Source: an uncultured Caproiciproducens sp. | GTDB taxonomy: Bacteria; Bacillota; Clostridia; Oscillospirales; Acutalibacteraceae | DNA length: 64,000 bases | Assembly: GCF_963664915.1 (NCBI RefSeq) | Contig: NZ_OY761810.1 | Span: 2,618,661-2,682,660 of the forward strand | Direction of reading: 5' to 3' | Shown here: positions 37,128-44,363 of the stretch, one piece after another | Layout: each line of letters opens with the position of its first letter | Numbering within the stretch: the first letter of the stretch is position 1 | The notes under the pieces: generated by a model | The model's input: only the letters and a program-made list of their open reading frames with translations | Told to the model about the DNA's origin: nothing | The model's database searches: none | Program-made: the position numbers and the translations under genes

Positions 37128-38438
37128 ATGTGGGCAGACAATCGTGTCTTTTATCAGATTTATCCCTTGGGTTTTTGCGGAGCGCCGCAGACAAACGATG
37201 GGATTTTGTCACCGAGAATTCATAAAGTAACAGAATGGATGGAGCACATCCAAGCATGCGGGTGTGACGCCGTTTATTTTTCCCCGTTGTTTGAATCCGA
37301 CTCCCACGGCTATGATACCCGCGACTACGCAAAGCTGGACTGCCGACTCGGCACAAACGCCGATTTTGCTGAAGTCTGTTGCAAGCTGCATCAAAAGGGA
37401 TTCAAAATTGTGCTTGACGGTGTTTTCAACCATGTTGGCAGAGGATTCTGGGCTTTTCAGGACGTTTTAAAAAACCGGCAAAATTCCGCATACAAAAACT
37501 GGTTCAACATTCATTTTGACGGCAACAGCAATTACAACGACGGATTATGGTATGAGGGCTGGGAAGGTCATTATGAGCTGGTGAAGCTGAACTTACAGAA
37601 TGAAGAAGTCATTCATCATATATTCGGCTGTATTCAGAACTGGGTGAGAGAATTTGATATTGACGGGCTTCGCCTTGATGTGGCCTATTGCCTTGAACGC
37701 GTTTTTTTGGAAAAACTGCGTGTTTTCTGCGATCAGATCAAACCTGATTTTTTCCTTGTCGGTGAAATTTTGAGCGGCGACTACAATCAGATTATGAACC
37801 ATACCATGCTGCACAGCGTAACGAATTACGAATGTTATAAAGGGCTGTACTCCAGCTTTAATACCATGAATCTGTTTGAAATTGCCCATTCCCTTCAGCG
37901 CCAGTTCGGCCCTGAAAACTGGACACTGTATAAAGGAGAGCATCTATTTAATTTTGTTGATAATCATGATGTCGCCCGCATTGCGACGATACTTACAAAT
38001 AAAAACCACCTTCCCCTGATTTACGCTGTTCTGTTTGCCATGCCCGGCATTCCCTGCATTTACTATGGCAGTGAATGGGGTGCCGAGGGTGCAAAGGAAC
38101 CGGGCAGCGATGCCTCCCTTCGTCCCTGCTTTGATCAGCCTCAGCATACGGATTTAACTGCATACATTTTGGCCTGCGCAAATGCGCACAAAAACAGCCA
38201 AGCGCTTTGCTTTGGGGATTGTAAGTCCCTTTTGCTGACAAACAGACAGTTTATCTTTGAACGTTCTTATGAAGGAGCGCGCGTCCTTGTCGCCGTCAAC
38301 GCTGACAGCGAGCCTTTTGATGCGCATTTCAACGCAGACGCGGGCCGCGCGCGAAACCTGCTTTCCGGAGAAATGCATGACTTTGGCGGCGGAAGTACAC
38401 TCCCTCCTTACAGCGCGCAGTATTGGGAAATTTATTAG
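37128..38438 (+). CDS. Alpha-amylase family (GH13) glycosidase
   Basis: The 436-residue enzyme has the four GH13 regions: DGVFNHVG, GLRLDVAYCL with nucleophile D184, VGEIL with acid/base E213, and FVDNHDVAR with the transition-state Asp at about 281. There is no signal peptide, so it acts in the cytoplasm, probably on maltodextrins or cyclodextrins. The precise specificity is open. It follows the glycosylase gene by 20 bases with its own AAGGAG site and is the last gene before a strong terminator. Confidence 0.88.
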   Translation: MWADNRVFYQIYPLGFCGAPQTNDGILSPRIHKVTEWMEHIQACGCDAVYFSPLFESDSHGYDTRDYAKLDCRLGTNADFAEVCCKLHQKGFKIVLDGVFNHVGRGFWAFQDVLKNRQNSAYKNWFNIHFDGNSNYNDGLWYEGWEGHYELVKLNLQNEEVIHHIFGCIQNWVREFDIDGLRLDVAYCLERVFLEKLRVFCDQIKPDFFLVGEILSGDYNQIMNHTMLHSVTNYECYKGLYSSFNTMNLFEIAHSLQRQFGPENWTLYKGEHLFNFVDNHDVARIATILTNKNHLPLIYAVLFAMPGIPCIYYGSEWGAEGAKEPGSDASLRPCFDQPQHTDLTAYILACANAHKNSQALCFGDCKSLLLTNRQFIFERSYEGARVLVAVNADSEPFDAHFNADAGRARNLLSGEMHDFGGGSTLPPYSAQYWEIY

Positions 38439-38455
38439 AAATGGAATATGCAGTC

Positions 38456-38491
38456 AATAAAGGCGGGCATCTCATGATGTCCGCCTTTATT
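38456..38491. terminator. Two-way terminator between the GH13 gene and sigE
   Basis: An 11-bp stem (AATAAAGGCGG with its complement at 38481-38491) includes flanking A and T runs. The last base is shared with the sigE stop codon. Confidence 0.85.
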
Positions 38492-39219
38492 TAGCTCACG
38501 CGTTCCAAATCCTTTTTTAATCTTTCAATAATTCTTTTCTCAAGACGCGATATGTATGACTGTGAAATACCGAGGGTATCGGCTACCTCTTTCTGCGTAT
38601 GCTCCTTTGTGTTGTTCAGGCCGAAACGAAGCTGCATGATTTCACGCTCACGGGGAGCAAGATGAGAAACAGCGGTCAGCAGAAGATTCCGTTCTACCTC
38701 CTGTTCAATATTGCGATTAACGGTATCCTGTTCGCTTCCTAAAATGTCCGAAAGCAAAAGCTCGTTTCCGTCCCAGTCCACGTTTAATGGATCATCAATT
38801 GAAATTTCATTTTTTAGCTGGGAACTTTTGCGCAGATACATCAGAATTTCATTTTCAATGCAACGCGAAGCGTAGGTTGCAAGTTTGATGTTGCGTTCGG
38901 GGCAGAAGGTGTTTACAGCCTTGATTAGACCAATTGTACCGATTGAAATTAAATCTTCCACTCCGGCGTTGTTTGACTCGAATTTTTTGGCAATGTACAC
39001 GACAAGCCTGAGATTGTGGGTGATGAGCGGCTCGCGCGCATTGGGAACATCGTTTAAAATGTTCAGCATCACCTTTTCCTCTTCTTTCTTAGTCAGCGGC
39101 GGAGGAAGAGTTTCAGGCCCGTTTATGTAGTGTATTTGCCCGTTTAGACCCAATCGCAGCCATAATAATGACAGCTTATTTCCAATTTCCCTTATCAGCT
39201 TATTCATTCCCATTTTCAC
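38491..39219 (-). CDS. sigE: Sporulation sigma factor SigE (pro-SigE)
   Basis: SigE controls early mother-cell genes. The 242-residue product begins with a hydrophobic-amphipathic prosequence ending near [12 protein letters not shown], the region where SpoIIGA cleaves pro-SigE. Then come region 2 ([44 protein letters not shown]), the [16 protein letters not shown] segment, and region 4 ([21 protein letters not shown]). The start is a GTG at 39219 behind AAAGGGAAAGA. It follows spoIIGA by 57 bases on the same strand and has no separate promoter that I can see. Confidence 0.97.
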   Translation of the reverse strand: MKMGMNKLIREIGNKLSLLWLRLGLNGQIHYINGPETLPPPLTKKEEEKVMLNILNDVPNAREPLITHNLRLVVYIAKKFESNNAGVEDLISIGTIGLIKAVNTFCPERNIKLATYASRCIENEILMYLRKSSQLKNEISIDDPLNVDWDGNELLLSDILGSEQDTVNRNIEQEVERNLLLTAVSHLAPREREIMQLRFGLNNTKEHTQKEVADTLGISQSYISRLEKRIIERLKKDLERVS

Positions 39220-39276
39220 TCTTTCCCTTTTGCCGCTGCCGCCGCGGCTAATAAACGCGCCTGCCTACGGCCAAAT

Positions 39277-40101
39277 TTAGGCTGACGTTTTTTGGAGTAA
39301 ATCCGGATTTAGGAGTGCGCTGAACGCCCCTAGATTCGCTTTGGTTACCGCTATGTATACTTCATGAATTTCGATTTTGTCTTTACCAATGATGACAGTC
39401 AGTTTATCCGGCTTGAACGCAGGAAGAAGTCCGCCCCCTGAAACCGCCTGAAACGGTACAAGACGGATTTTCCCGCTTTCCTGCCGCGGTGTGAGTTCGG
39501 CAATGCACTCCTCGCAAACAACGACAACCGGTGCGTTTGAAAATGGTTCGGTCAGTGTATTGCCCGTATCCACCTTTGCTGAGCAGAAAACCGACTTTCC
39601 GTTAAAATCAATTTGGATTCTGCAAAAAAGATTTTCCGGAGCCTGCCTTCCTGTGATACGGTGAATCAGACGAATGGTAAAATAACAAACAACTGTCAGT
39701 ACAATCAGCAGAAGCGGCGAAACATTGAAATAGACGATAGAATTTTTTATAATCAGCCCCTGCGGCGCAATGAAATACCACAGTGCGAGCATGAATCCGG
39801 CAAAGGCGAAGCTCATAATATAAAATGAAGCAAGTTCACGCAAAAATTGCTTCAAGCCGAAAAACGGATATGCGAATAAAATGATGAGTGCCGACAGTAC
39901 CAATTTTAAGAAAAATGACAGAAAAAGATTGATTTCGGGCAAAAGAATAGAAAGAGAAGCGATCGCCCCCAATGCTGCAGCGGCAGCCAGACGGGGACGT
40001 TTCACGGTCAGTGAAAGGAATCTTGAAACGGCAAGCAGTAAAAAGTAATTAATAAATAAATTGACACCGACCAATATGTCTATGTAAATCTTCTGCTTCA
40101 A
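39277..40101 (-). CDS. spoIIGA: Sigma-E processing peptidase SpoIIGA
   Basis: SpoIIGA is a membrane aspartic peptidase that cleaves pro-SigE after a signal from the forespore. The 274-residue product has five hydrophobic segments in the first ~150 residues and a soluble C-terminal half with the active-site motif KVDTGNTLTEP (Asp near residue 181). The TTG start at 40101 follows GGAGG at seven-base spacing. It lies directly before sigE, the conserved pairing. Confidence 0.94.
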   Translation of the reverse strand: MKQKIYIDILVGVNLFINYFLLLAVSRFLSLTVKRPRLAAAAALGAIASLSILLPEINLFLSFFLKLVLSALIILFAYPFFGLKQFLRELASFYIMSFAFAGFMLALWYFIAPQGLIIKNSIVYFNVSPLLLIVLTVVCYFTIRLIHRITGRQAPENLFCRIQIDFNGKSVFCSAKVDTGNTLTEPFSNAPVVVVCEECIAELTPRQESGKIRLVPFQAVSGGGLLPAFKPDKLTVIIGKDKIEIHEVYIAVTKANLGAFSALLNPDLLQKTSA

Positions 40102-40127
40102 AGAGATCCCTCCCTGTGCTAAAAATA

Positions 40128-40161
40128 ATTATAGTCGTACAGGGTCAAACATTGTGTCATA
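40128..40161 (-). promoter_or_regulatory. Spo0A-type promoter of spoIIGA-sigE
   Basis: TATAAT (40128-40133) and ATGACA (40155-40160) on the minus strand are 21 bp apart, too far for a normal SigA promoter but close to the 22-bp spacing of the B. subtilis spoIIG promoter. Two 0A-box-like sites lie here: TATGACA (40155-40161) and TTTGACC (40143-40149), each 5 of 7 to TTCGACA and about one helical turn apart. Confidence 0.55.
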
Positions 40162-40204
40162 AATTGTATCCAGTCCAGAATTAAAACTGTATATTTATAA
40201 TAAA

Positions 40205-40232
40205 AACGCCGATCCTCACAAGAACCGGCGTT
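40205..40232 (-). terminator. Terminator of the coat-like gene pair
   Basis: A 7-bp stem AACGCCG/CGGCGTT is followed on the minus strand by U-rich sequence. It insulates the coat-like genes from the spoIIGA promoter. Confidence 0.65.
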
Positions 40233-40240
40233 GCATTTTA

Positions 40241-40522
40241 TTATTGATTTGAATTTTGGTATTTCTGTTTTGCCTGTTGAATCTTTTGCTGTTCCGCCGC
40301 AGGGGTCGGGTACCAGCCACGCTGTTTCATCACGTCAAAAACATCCGCCTGGATCTGGTGTTCCTCCGTGAGAATTCTCATAAATTCATCTCTTACGTTT
40401 GGAGTCGCACATTCGTTTGTAAAGTTGTTGTAAGCACCTGTGACCGCTTTTTGGGAGGTCAGAACATCTTCTAAGATTTCTTTATCCTGCATCTGTGCAT
40501 TTTTTGTCTGTGAATTATTCAT
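40241..40522 (-). CDS. CotF-like spore coat protein
   Basis: The 93-residue, Gln-rich, helical protein contains MQDKEILEDVLTSQKAVTGAYNNF and a later EEHQIQADVFDVMKQRGWY, the pattern of the CotF/YhcQ spore coat family (ferritin-like helical pairs). It ends PTPAAEQQ..., a common tail in that family. It is probably made in the mother cell late in sporulation, although I cannot identify a SigE or SigK promoter. It lies 12 bases after a smaller helical gene and is likely its partner. Confidence 0.75.
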   Translation of the reverse strand: MNNSQTKNAQMQDKEILEDVLTSQKAVTGAYNNFTNECATPNVRDEFMRILTEEHQIQADVFDVMKQRGWYPTPAAEQQKIQQAKQKYQNSNQ

Positions 40523-40534
40523 TTTCTTTACTCC

Positions 40535-40717
40535 TTAATTTAGAAAGCTTAAAAGCTTATCATAATGTGCCTGATGCTGACTTGCAATCGTGTCGCATTT
40601 TTGTTTAATTTCGGAATCCGAGCACATCTGCGAATATGCTTTGAACTTTGTGACAAGAAGTTTTTCTCCGCTCAGCTGATCTTCGATTGCGGACAGTTCT
40701 TTTTCAGTTAGTGCCAA
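40535..40717 (-). CDS. Small helical protein next to the CotF-like gene
   Basis: The product has about 60 residues: two helices with ALTEKELSAIEDQL and DTIASQHQAHYDKLLSFL. The heptad-like pattern and a His near the C-terminus resemble the first half of ferritin-like coat proteins, so it is probably a companion of the CotF-like protein. The TTG at 40717 is preferred, with GGAG eight bases before it. A GTG and a TTG slightly upstream lie directly on the ribosome site. The upstream 80 bases are very A/T-rich, and I find no clear promoter there. Confidence 0.6.
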   Translation of the reverse strand: MALTEKELSAIEDQLSGEKLLVTKFKAYSQMCSDSEIKQKCDTIASQHQAHYDKLLSFLN

Positions 40718-40801
40718 TTTCAACACTCCTTTTTATTTTTATTTTTTTATTATTTTCACGGCCTAATAAAATATACGTATTTTTATTAATTTCAGGCAAC
40801 T

Positions 40802-41173
40802 CTATGTAGCCTCGCGTTCCTCTTCATCAAGGTCAAGGCCAAAACTGATAGATAAAGCCTGATTGACCTGTGTCATTGACATATTATCAAGGCGCCCCAT
40901 GCGCTCTTTTAATCTGTGTTTATCGATTGTTCGAACCTGCTCAAGCAGAACAACGGAATCCTTGGCAAGTCCGGTGGCCTGGGCATTGAGCATAATGTGC
41001 GTTGGAAGATTCGCCTTTGCGCGTTGACTTGTTATTGCAGCGGCAATAACGGTTGGGCTAAACCGGTTTCCAACGTCATTCTGAACAATCAGCACAGGAC
41101 GGACACCGCCCTGCTCGGAACCAACAACCGGGCTTAGGTCGGCATAATAAATATCGCCTCTTTTAATGTTCAC
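40802..41173 (-). CDS. MazF/EndoA-type mRNA interferase without adjacent antitoxin
   Basis: The 123-residue product matches the EndoA (NdoA) toxin that cleaves mRNA at specific sites: [30 protein letters not shown], with the catalytic Arg, and later AITSQ and [13 protein letters not shown]. The GTG at 41173 gives MNIKRGD as in relatives and has GGAG ten bases upstream; earlier in-frame starts lack one. In Bacilli the antitoxin gene directly precedes the toxin. Here the upstream 160 bases hold no credible antitoxin, and the next gene is a lipoprotein. The antitoxin may be encoded elsewhere. Confidence 0.9.
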   Translation of the reverse strand: MNIKRGDIYYADLSPVVGSEQGGVRPVLIVQNDVGNRFSPTVIAAAITSQRAKANLPTHIMLNAQATGLAKDSVVLLEQVRTIDKHRLKERMGRLDNMSMTQVNQALSISFGLDLDEEEREAT

Positions 41174-41309
41174 ATTTTTCACGCTCCGCATAATTTATGA
41201 TATAGGGTCTGCAAATATTCTTGACATTCCATGATCGATTTATTCGCAAGCAGTCCCTAACACATAATATTATTTAGAAGCAGTGGTTGACATAAAATTA
41301 AATATAAAA

Positions 41310-41335
41310 AAGGGTGTAACATCTGTCACACCCTT
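41310..41335 (-). terminator. Terminator after the lipoprotein gene
   Basis: An 8-bp stem AAGGGTGT/ACACCCTT overlaps the stop codon and is followed on the minus strand by U-rich sequence. It should reduce read-through into the toxin gene. Confidence 0.72.
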
Positions 41336-41831
41336 ATTGTGTATAATCATGTAATTTCGCCGTAAGATTTTTTTGAGGGATCGAAATGGTTTTAATGAGT
41401 CCAGTGCTTTTTTCCGCCGTCATCGTAAAATTAATTTCGTTCATGGTTCCGGAGAGCTCGTCGCCGTGTGTTTCTATAAGAGAATCACTTTTTTCAGCAT
41501 AATCTAAAATTTGCAATAAAATCACAGCAAATGACGTATCCGGCAAAACGCAGTCATCGCTTTTTGCAGAAAGACCGCTGTAAGAAATTGAAAAGCCCTC
41601 ACCGCTCCAATCACAGGTCAGACCGTTCAGATCACCGGAAAGGAACTGTACGCTTGCCCTTCCTGGAGCATCGCGGTTCAATCCGCATGTGATTTTCTCG
41701 CCGTTGTAATCAATATCGGCGATGCAGTGAAAAGAGAAATTAATATCCGCAGCCTTGATTTCCTGTGCCTTGCAGGCGGGACATGAGAAGATAACAAAAA
41801 CCGCAAATAGCCATAAAGCTGTTCGGCGCAT
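41334..41831 (-). CDS. Predicted lipoprotein of unknown function
   Basis: The 165-residue product starts with a signal peptide: MRRTALW, a hydrophobic run, then IFSC as a likely lipobox (a second Cys follows closely). The mature part is rich in beta-strand-forming residues (VQFLSGDLNGLTCDWSG, TMNEINFTMTAEKSTG), which recalls LolA-like or YdcC-like lipoproteins, but I cannot confirm a family. I start at the ATG at 41831, 11 bases from GGAG. It stands between nnr and the toxin gene, the place that ydcC takes near acpS in B. subtilis. Confidence 0.6.
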   Translation of the reverse strand: MRRTALWLFAVFVIFSCPACKAQEIKAADINFSFHCIADIDYNGEKITCGLNRDAPGRASVQFLSGDLNGLTCDWSGEGFSISYSGLSAKSDDCVLPDTSFAVILLQILDYAEKSDSLIETHGDELSGTMNEINFTMTAEKSTGLIKTISIPQKNLTAKLHDYTQ

Positions 41832-41891
41832 AGCACACCACTCTCCGCGCAAAAATACTGAGCACCGAAATATTTCGATGAAATATACGGC

Positions 41892-43427
41892 TTACCGCTC
41901 AATTTCCAAAAACAGCCTAGGAAGCATGTCGATCAAATCCGTCGGCAGCATCGCGCAATGGGAAAATTCTTCGGCACAGCGATCCCCCGCGGCACCGTGA
42001 AAATATACCGCACCCACCGCCGCCTTTGCCGGCTCTATCCCCTGCGCAATAAAGGAAGCAATCATTCCGGCTAAAACGTCGCCGCTGCCGCCCTTTGCCA
42101 TTCCTGCATTTCCTGTCGGGTTGAGATGCACCATCCCGTTTGGCTCCGCAATAATCGTGCCGGCACCCTTGAGCACAAGGATGACATGGTATTGAGCTGC
42201 AAAGCTTCCGGCATATTCAAGCCGGTGAGCCTGCACATCCTTTGCCGTGGATTTGAGAAGACGGGCCATTTCGCCGGGATGCGGAGTCAGCACAACAGGA
42301 ACACGGGCTGTTTTTAATACATTTATATTCTCCGCAAGGATGTTTATGCCATCTGCGTCAATGATCAGAGGAATTTGCGAACTGGATACCAGTTCACACA
42401 CCGTCTGCGATATCTCCTCACTTTGTCCCAGGCCGCAGCCGATCAGGCACGCGCTTGCATCTGAAAGGGCGTTTTGCAGCGCTGTGTGACTGGATGGCAG
42501 TATTTTTCCGTCCTGCGTATAATCAAGCAGGGTAAAAATCGGTTCTACAACGTGCGAAGCGACAATCGGGTAAATCGTGCGCGGCAATGCAACGTTAACA
42601 ATACCTGCACCGCAGCGGATTGCCGCTTTCGCGCTCATAACAGCCGCTCCGGCCATACCGTCGCTTCCGCAGAGGCAAAGAAGTCTGCCGTAATTTCCTT
42701 TATTGCTGAGCGGATCTCTTGGCTTTAGCAAAAACCGTGCCGAGGACGGTTCCGTTACTTCAAACGTTGATTTTTGACTGCCGATTAGATTCGCGTCAAT
42801 ACCGATTGGAGCAACGGCTACTTCACCGCAGAAACCCTGTGAAGGTTGGATGAGATGTCCGTTTTTCAAGGTTGAAAACGATATCGTATAGTCTGCTTTG
42901 ATACATTCGCCGTCCACCGCTCCGGAATCACAGCTGGCGCCGCTTGGGATGTCCAGTGAAACAACCGCCGCAGATGAATACTGTACGGCGCGAAAAATCG
43001 GTATAAGCCTGTCCGGGGCACAGCCATGAAATCCGGTTCCGTAAATCGCGTCAATAATGTAGTCAGAAGAAGAAATGACCGGGTCGATCGTCTCCATACT
43101 CCCACCGTAATTTAAAATTTTAACCGTTGTGCCTTGGAGGCGCGAAAACATAGCTTTCGCTATATCCGTGACAGGGAGTCCGTCGACGATCACCACTGCA
43201 ACAAGTACGCCCAACTCCGAAAGCTTACGCGCCGCAACATAACCGTCTCCTCCGTTATTTCCCTTTCCACACAGAACAGCTACATTCCGGTTGGACATGC
43301 TGAACTTTTTGCGCAGAAATCGGACGGCTGCAGCTCCGGCGTTTTCCATCAGTTCCAAATAGCTGATTCCTGATTCCACGGCGCTTTTTTCAAGTTTTTT
43401 TGTCTGTTCGCAGGTTAATACCTTCAT
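41892..43427 (-). CDS. nnr: Bifunctional NAD(P)HX epimerase/dehydratase
   Basis: The enzyme repairs hydrated NADH and NADPH. The 511-residue product joins an N-terminal YjeF-N epimerase domain (VAVLCGKGNNGGDGYVAARKL near residue 50; IDAIYGTGF) with a C-terminal ribokinase-like ADP/ATP-dependent dehydratase (GSDGMAGAAVMSAKAA; GNAGMAKGGSGDVLAGMIASF). It overlaps the end of acpS by four bases, a frequent pairing in Gram-positive bacteria. Confidence 0.95.
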   Translation of the reverse strand: MKVLTCEQTKKLEKSAVESGISYLELMENAGAAAVRFLRKKFSMSNRNVAVLCGKGNNGGDGYVAARKLSELGVLVAVVIVDGLPVTDIAKAMFSRLQGTTVKILNYGGSMETIDPVISSSDYIIDAIYGTGFHGCAPDRLIPIFRAVQYSSAAVVSLDIPSGASCDSGAVDGECIKADYTISFSTLKNGHLIQPSQGFCGEVAVAPIGIDANLIGSQKSTFEVTEPSSARFLLKPRDPLSNKGNYGRLLCLCGSDGMAGAAVMSAKAAIRCGAGIVNVALPRTIYPIVASHVVEPIFTLLDYTQDGKILPSSHTALQNALSDASACLIGCGLGQSEEISQTVCELVSSSQIPLIIDADGINILAENINVLKTARVPVVLTPHPGEMARLLKSTAKDVQAHRLEYAGSFAAQYHVILVLKGAGTIIAEPNGMVHLNPTGNAGMAKGGSGDVLAGMIASFIAQGIEPAKAAVGAVYFHGAAGDRCAEEFSHCAMLPTDLIDMLPRLFLEIER

Positions 43428-43795
43428 TTATCCGGCTCCTCCCCTATTACAACTGCCGAAGCATATTCTCTTGTATGTGTCACGCTTACATGAAGCACAA
43501 TTTTCCGCTCCTGTGTAATTTGAAGTGCACTGCCGCTCAACTTGAAATATGGTTTGCCGTTGTCTTCTCTTAACAGTTCAACCTCACTGAGTAAAAATCC
43601 GCGCAGGCCCGTGCCGAGCGCTTTGGAAAAAGCCTCTTTCGCGCTAAAGCTTGCCGCGACGCTTTGAACAGAAAATCCGCGCAATTCAAGCTGAGAGTAC
43701 TCAGTCGGACCAAGTATCCTCAATAAAAAGCGCGGATTTATCATGGATTTTTTTATTCTTTTAATTTCTACTAAATCAATTCCGGCCAAAAGCAT
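43424..43795 (-). CDS. acpS: Holo-[acyl-carrier-protein] synthase
   Basis: AcpS transfers phosphopantetheine from CoA to acyl carrier protein. The 123-residue product has GIDLVEIKRI (metal-binding Asp), FSAKEAFSKALGTG, and the C-terminal HVSVTHTREYASAVVI, all standard for the trimeric short form. The start overlaps the upstream DUF6106 gene by 20 bases. Confidence 0.96.
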   Translation of the reverse strand: MLLAGIDLVEIKRIKKSMINPRFLLRILGPTEYSQLELRGFSVQSVAASFSAKEAFSKALGTGLRGFLLSEVELLREDNGKPYFKLSGSALQITQERKIVLHVSVTHTREYASAVVIGEEPDK

Positions 43796-44288
43796 TGATT
43801 GCTACCTGCCTTGAAAGAAATGGTTTGATTGCGGCAAGAACCTTTTCATTTGGATTAAACAGAACCAAAATATTTCCCTTTTGGGAATGACGTGTCGTAA
43901 AGCACCATGCGTCTTTACCGTTTTCATTTTCCGAAGCGTTGATACGCGCCGAATGTGTTTTTTTCTGATGTCTATCACGCCCGTATTTTTCAAAAGACTC
44001 AATGTCGTGAGCATCAATCGAAATCACTCTTTTTCTTTTACGGCGATTAATAATTTTATCAATCGTAATATCACCATTTGTAACGCTGTATTCATATTCA
44101 AGGCTGCGTGAAGAAATTAAATAATAGTCTGCGGCGAAAATGCCGACCAGAACTGGCAATAAGAGCATGGGAATAGTCATTGCAAAAAACGCAATGATTA
44201 TGCAGCTTCCCAACAGAACCGCAGCAAACAAAAAGTAGTCACTTTTCCCAAATTTCTTTTTGATAATCTGTTCGATAAAGATATCCAT
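43776..44288 (-). CDS. DUF6106-like membrane protein
   Basis: The 170-residue protein has a short polar N-terminus, two hydrophobic segments at about residues 18-57, and a soluble C-terminal part with YEYSVTNGDITIDKIINRRKRKRVISID, a pattern I associate with DUF6106. The function is unknown. It opens the acpS unit behind its own promoter and overlaps acpS. The C-terminal domain looks PH-like, but this is a weak guess. Confidence 0.65.
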   Translation of the reverse strand: MDIFIEQIIKKKFGKSDYFLFAAVLLGSCIIIAFFAMTIPMLLLPVLVGIFAADYYLISSRSLEYEYSVTNGDITIDKIINRRKRKRVISIDAHDIESFEKYGRDRHQKKTHSARINASENENGKDAWCFTTRHSQKGNILVLFNPNEKVLAAIKPFLSRQVAINAFGRN

Positions 44289-44323
44289 TTAAATCTCTCC
44301 AACCGATCCATAATTTATTCAAT

Positions 44324-44352
44324 ATTGTAGCATATCGATTCCTGCTTTACAA
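44324..44352 (-). promoter_or_regulatory. Promoter of DUF6106-acpS-nnr-lipoprotein
   Basis: TTGTAA (44347-44352) and TACAAT (44324-44329) on the minus strand, spacing 17 bp, with TGC directly before the -10 (extended -10). Confidence 0.65.
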
Positions 44353-44363
44353 GTAACCGTGTG

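Noticed and set aside
41179..41232. A 17-codon ORF upstream of the MazF-like gene as possible antitoxin
   Set aside because: It has no ribosome site, is far shorter than MazE-type antitoxins and has no DNA-binding motif.
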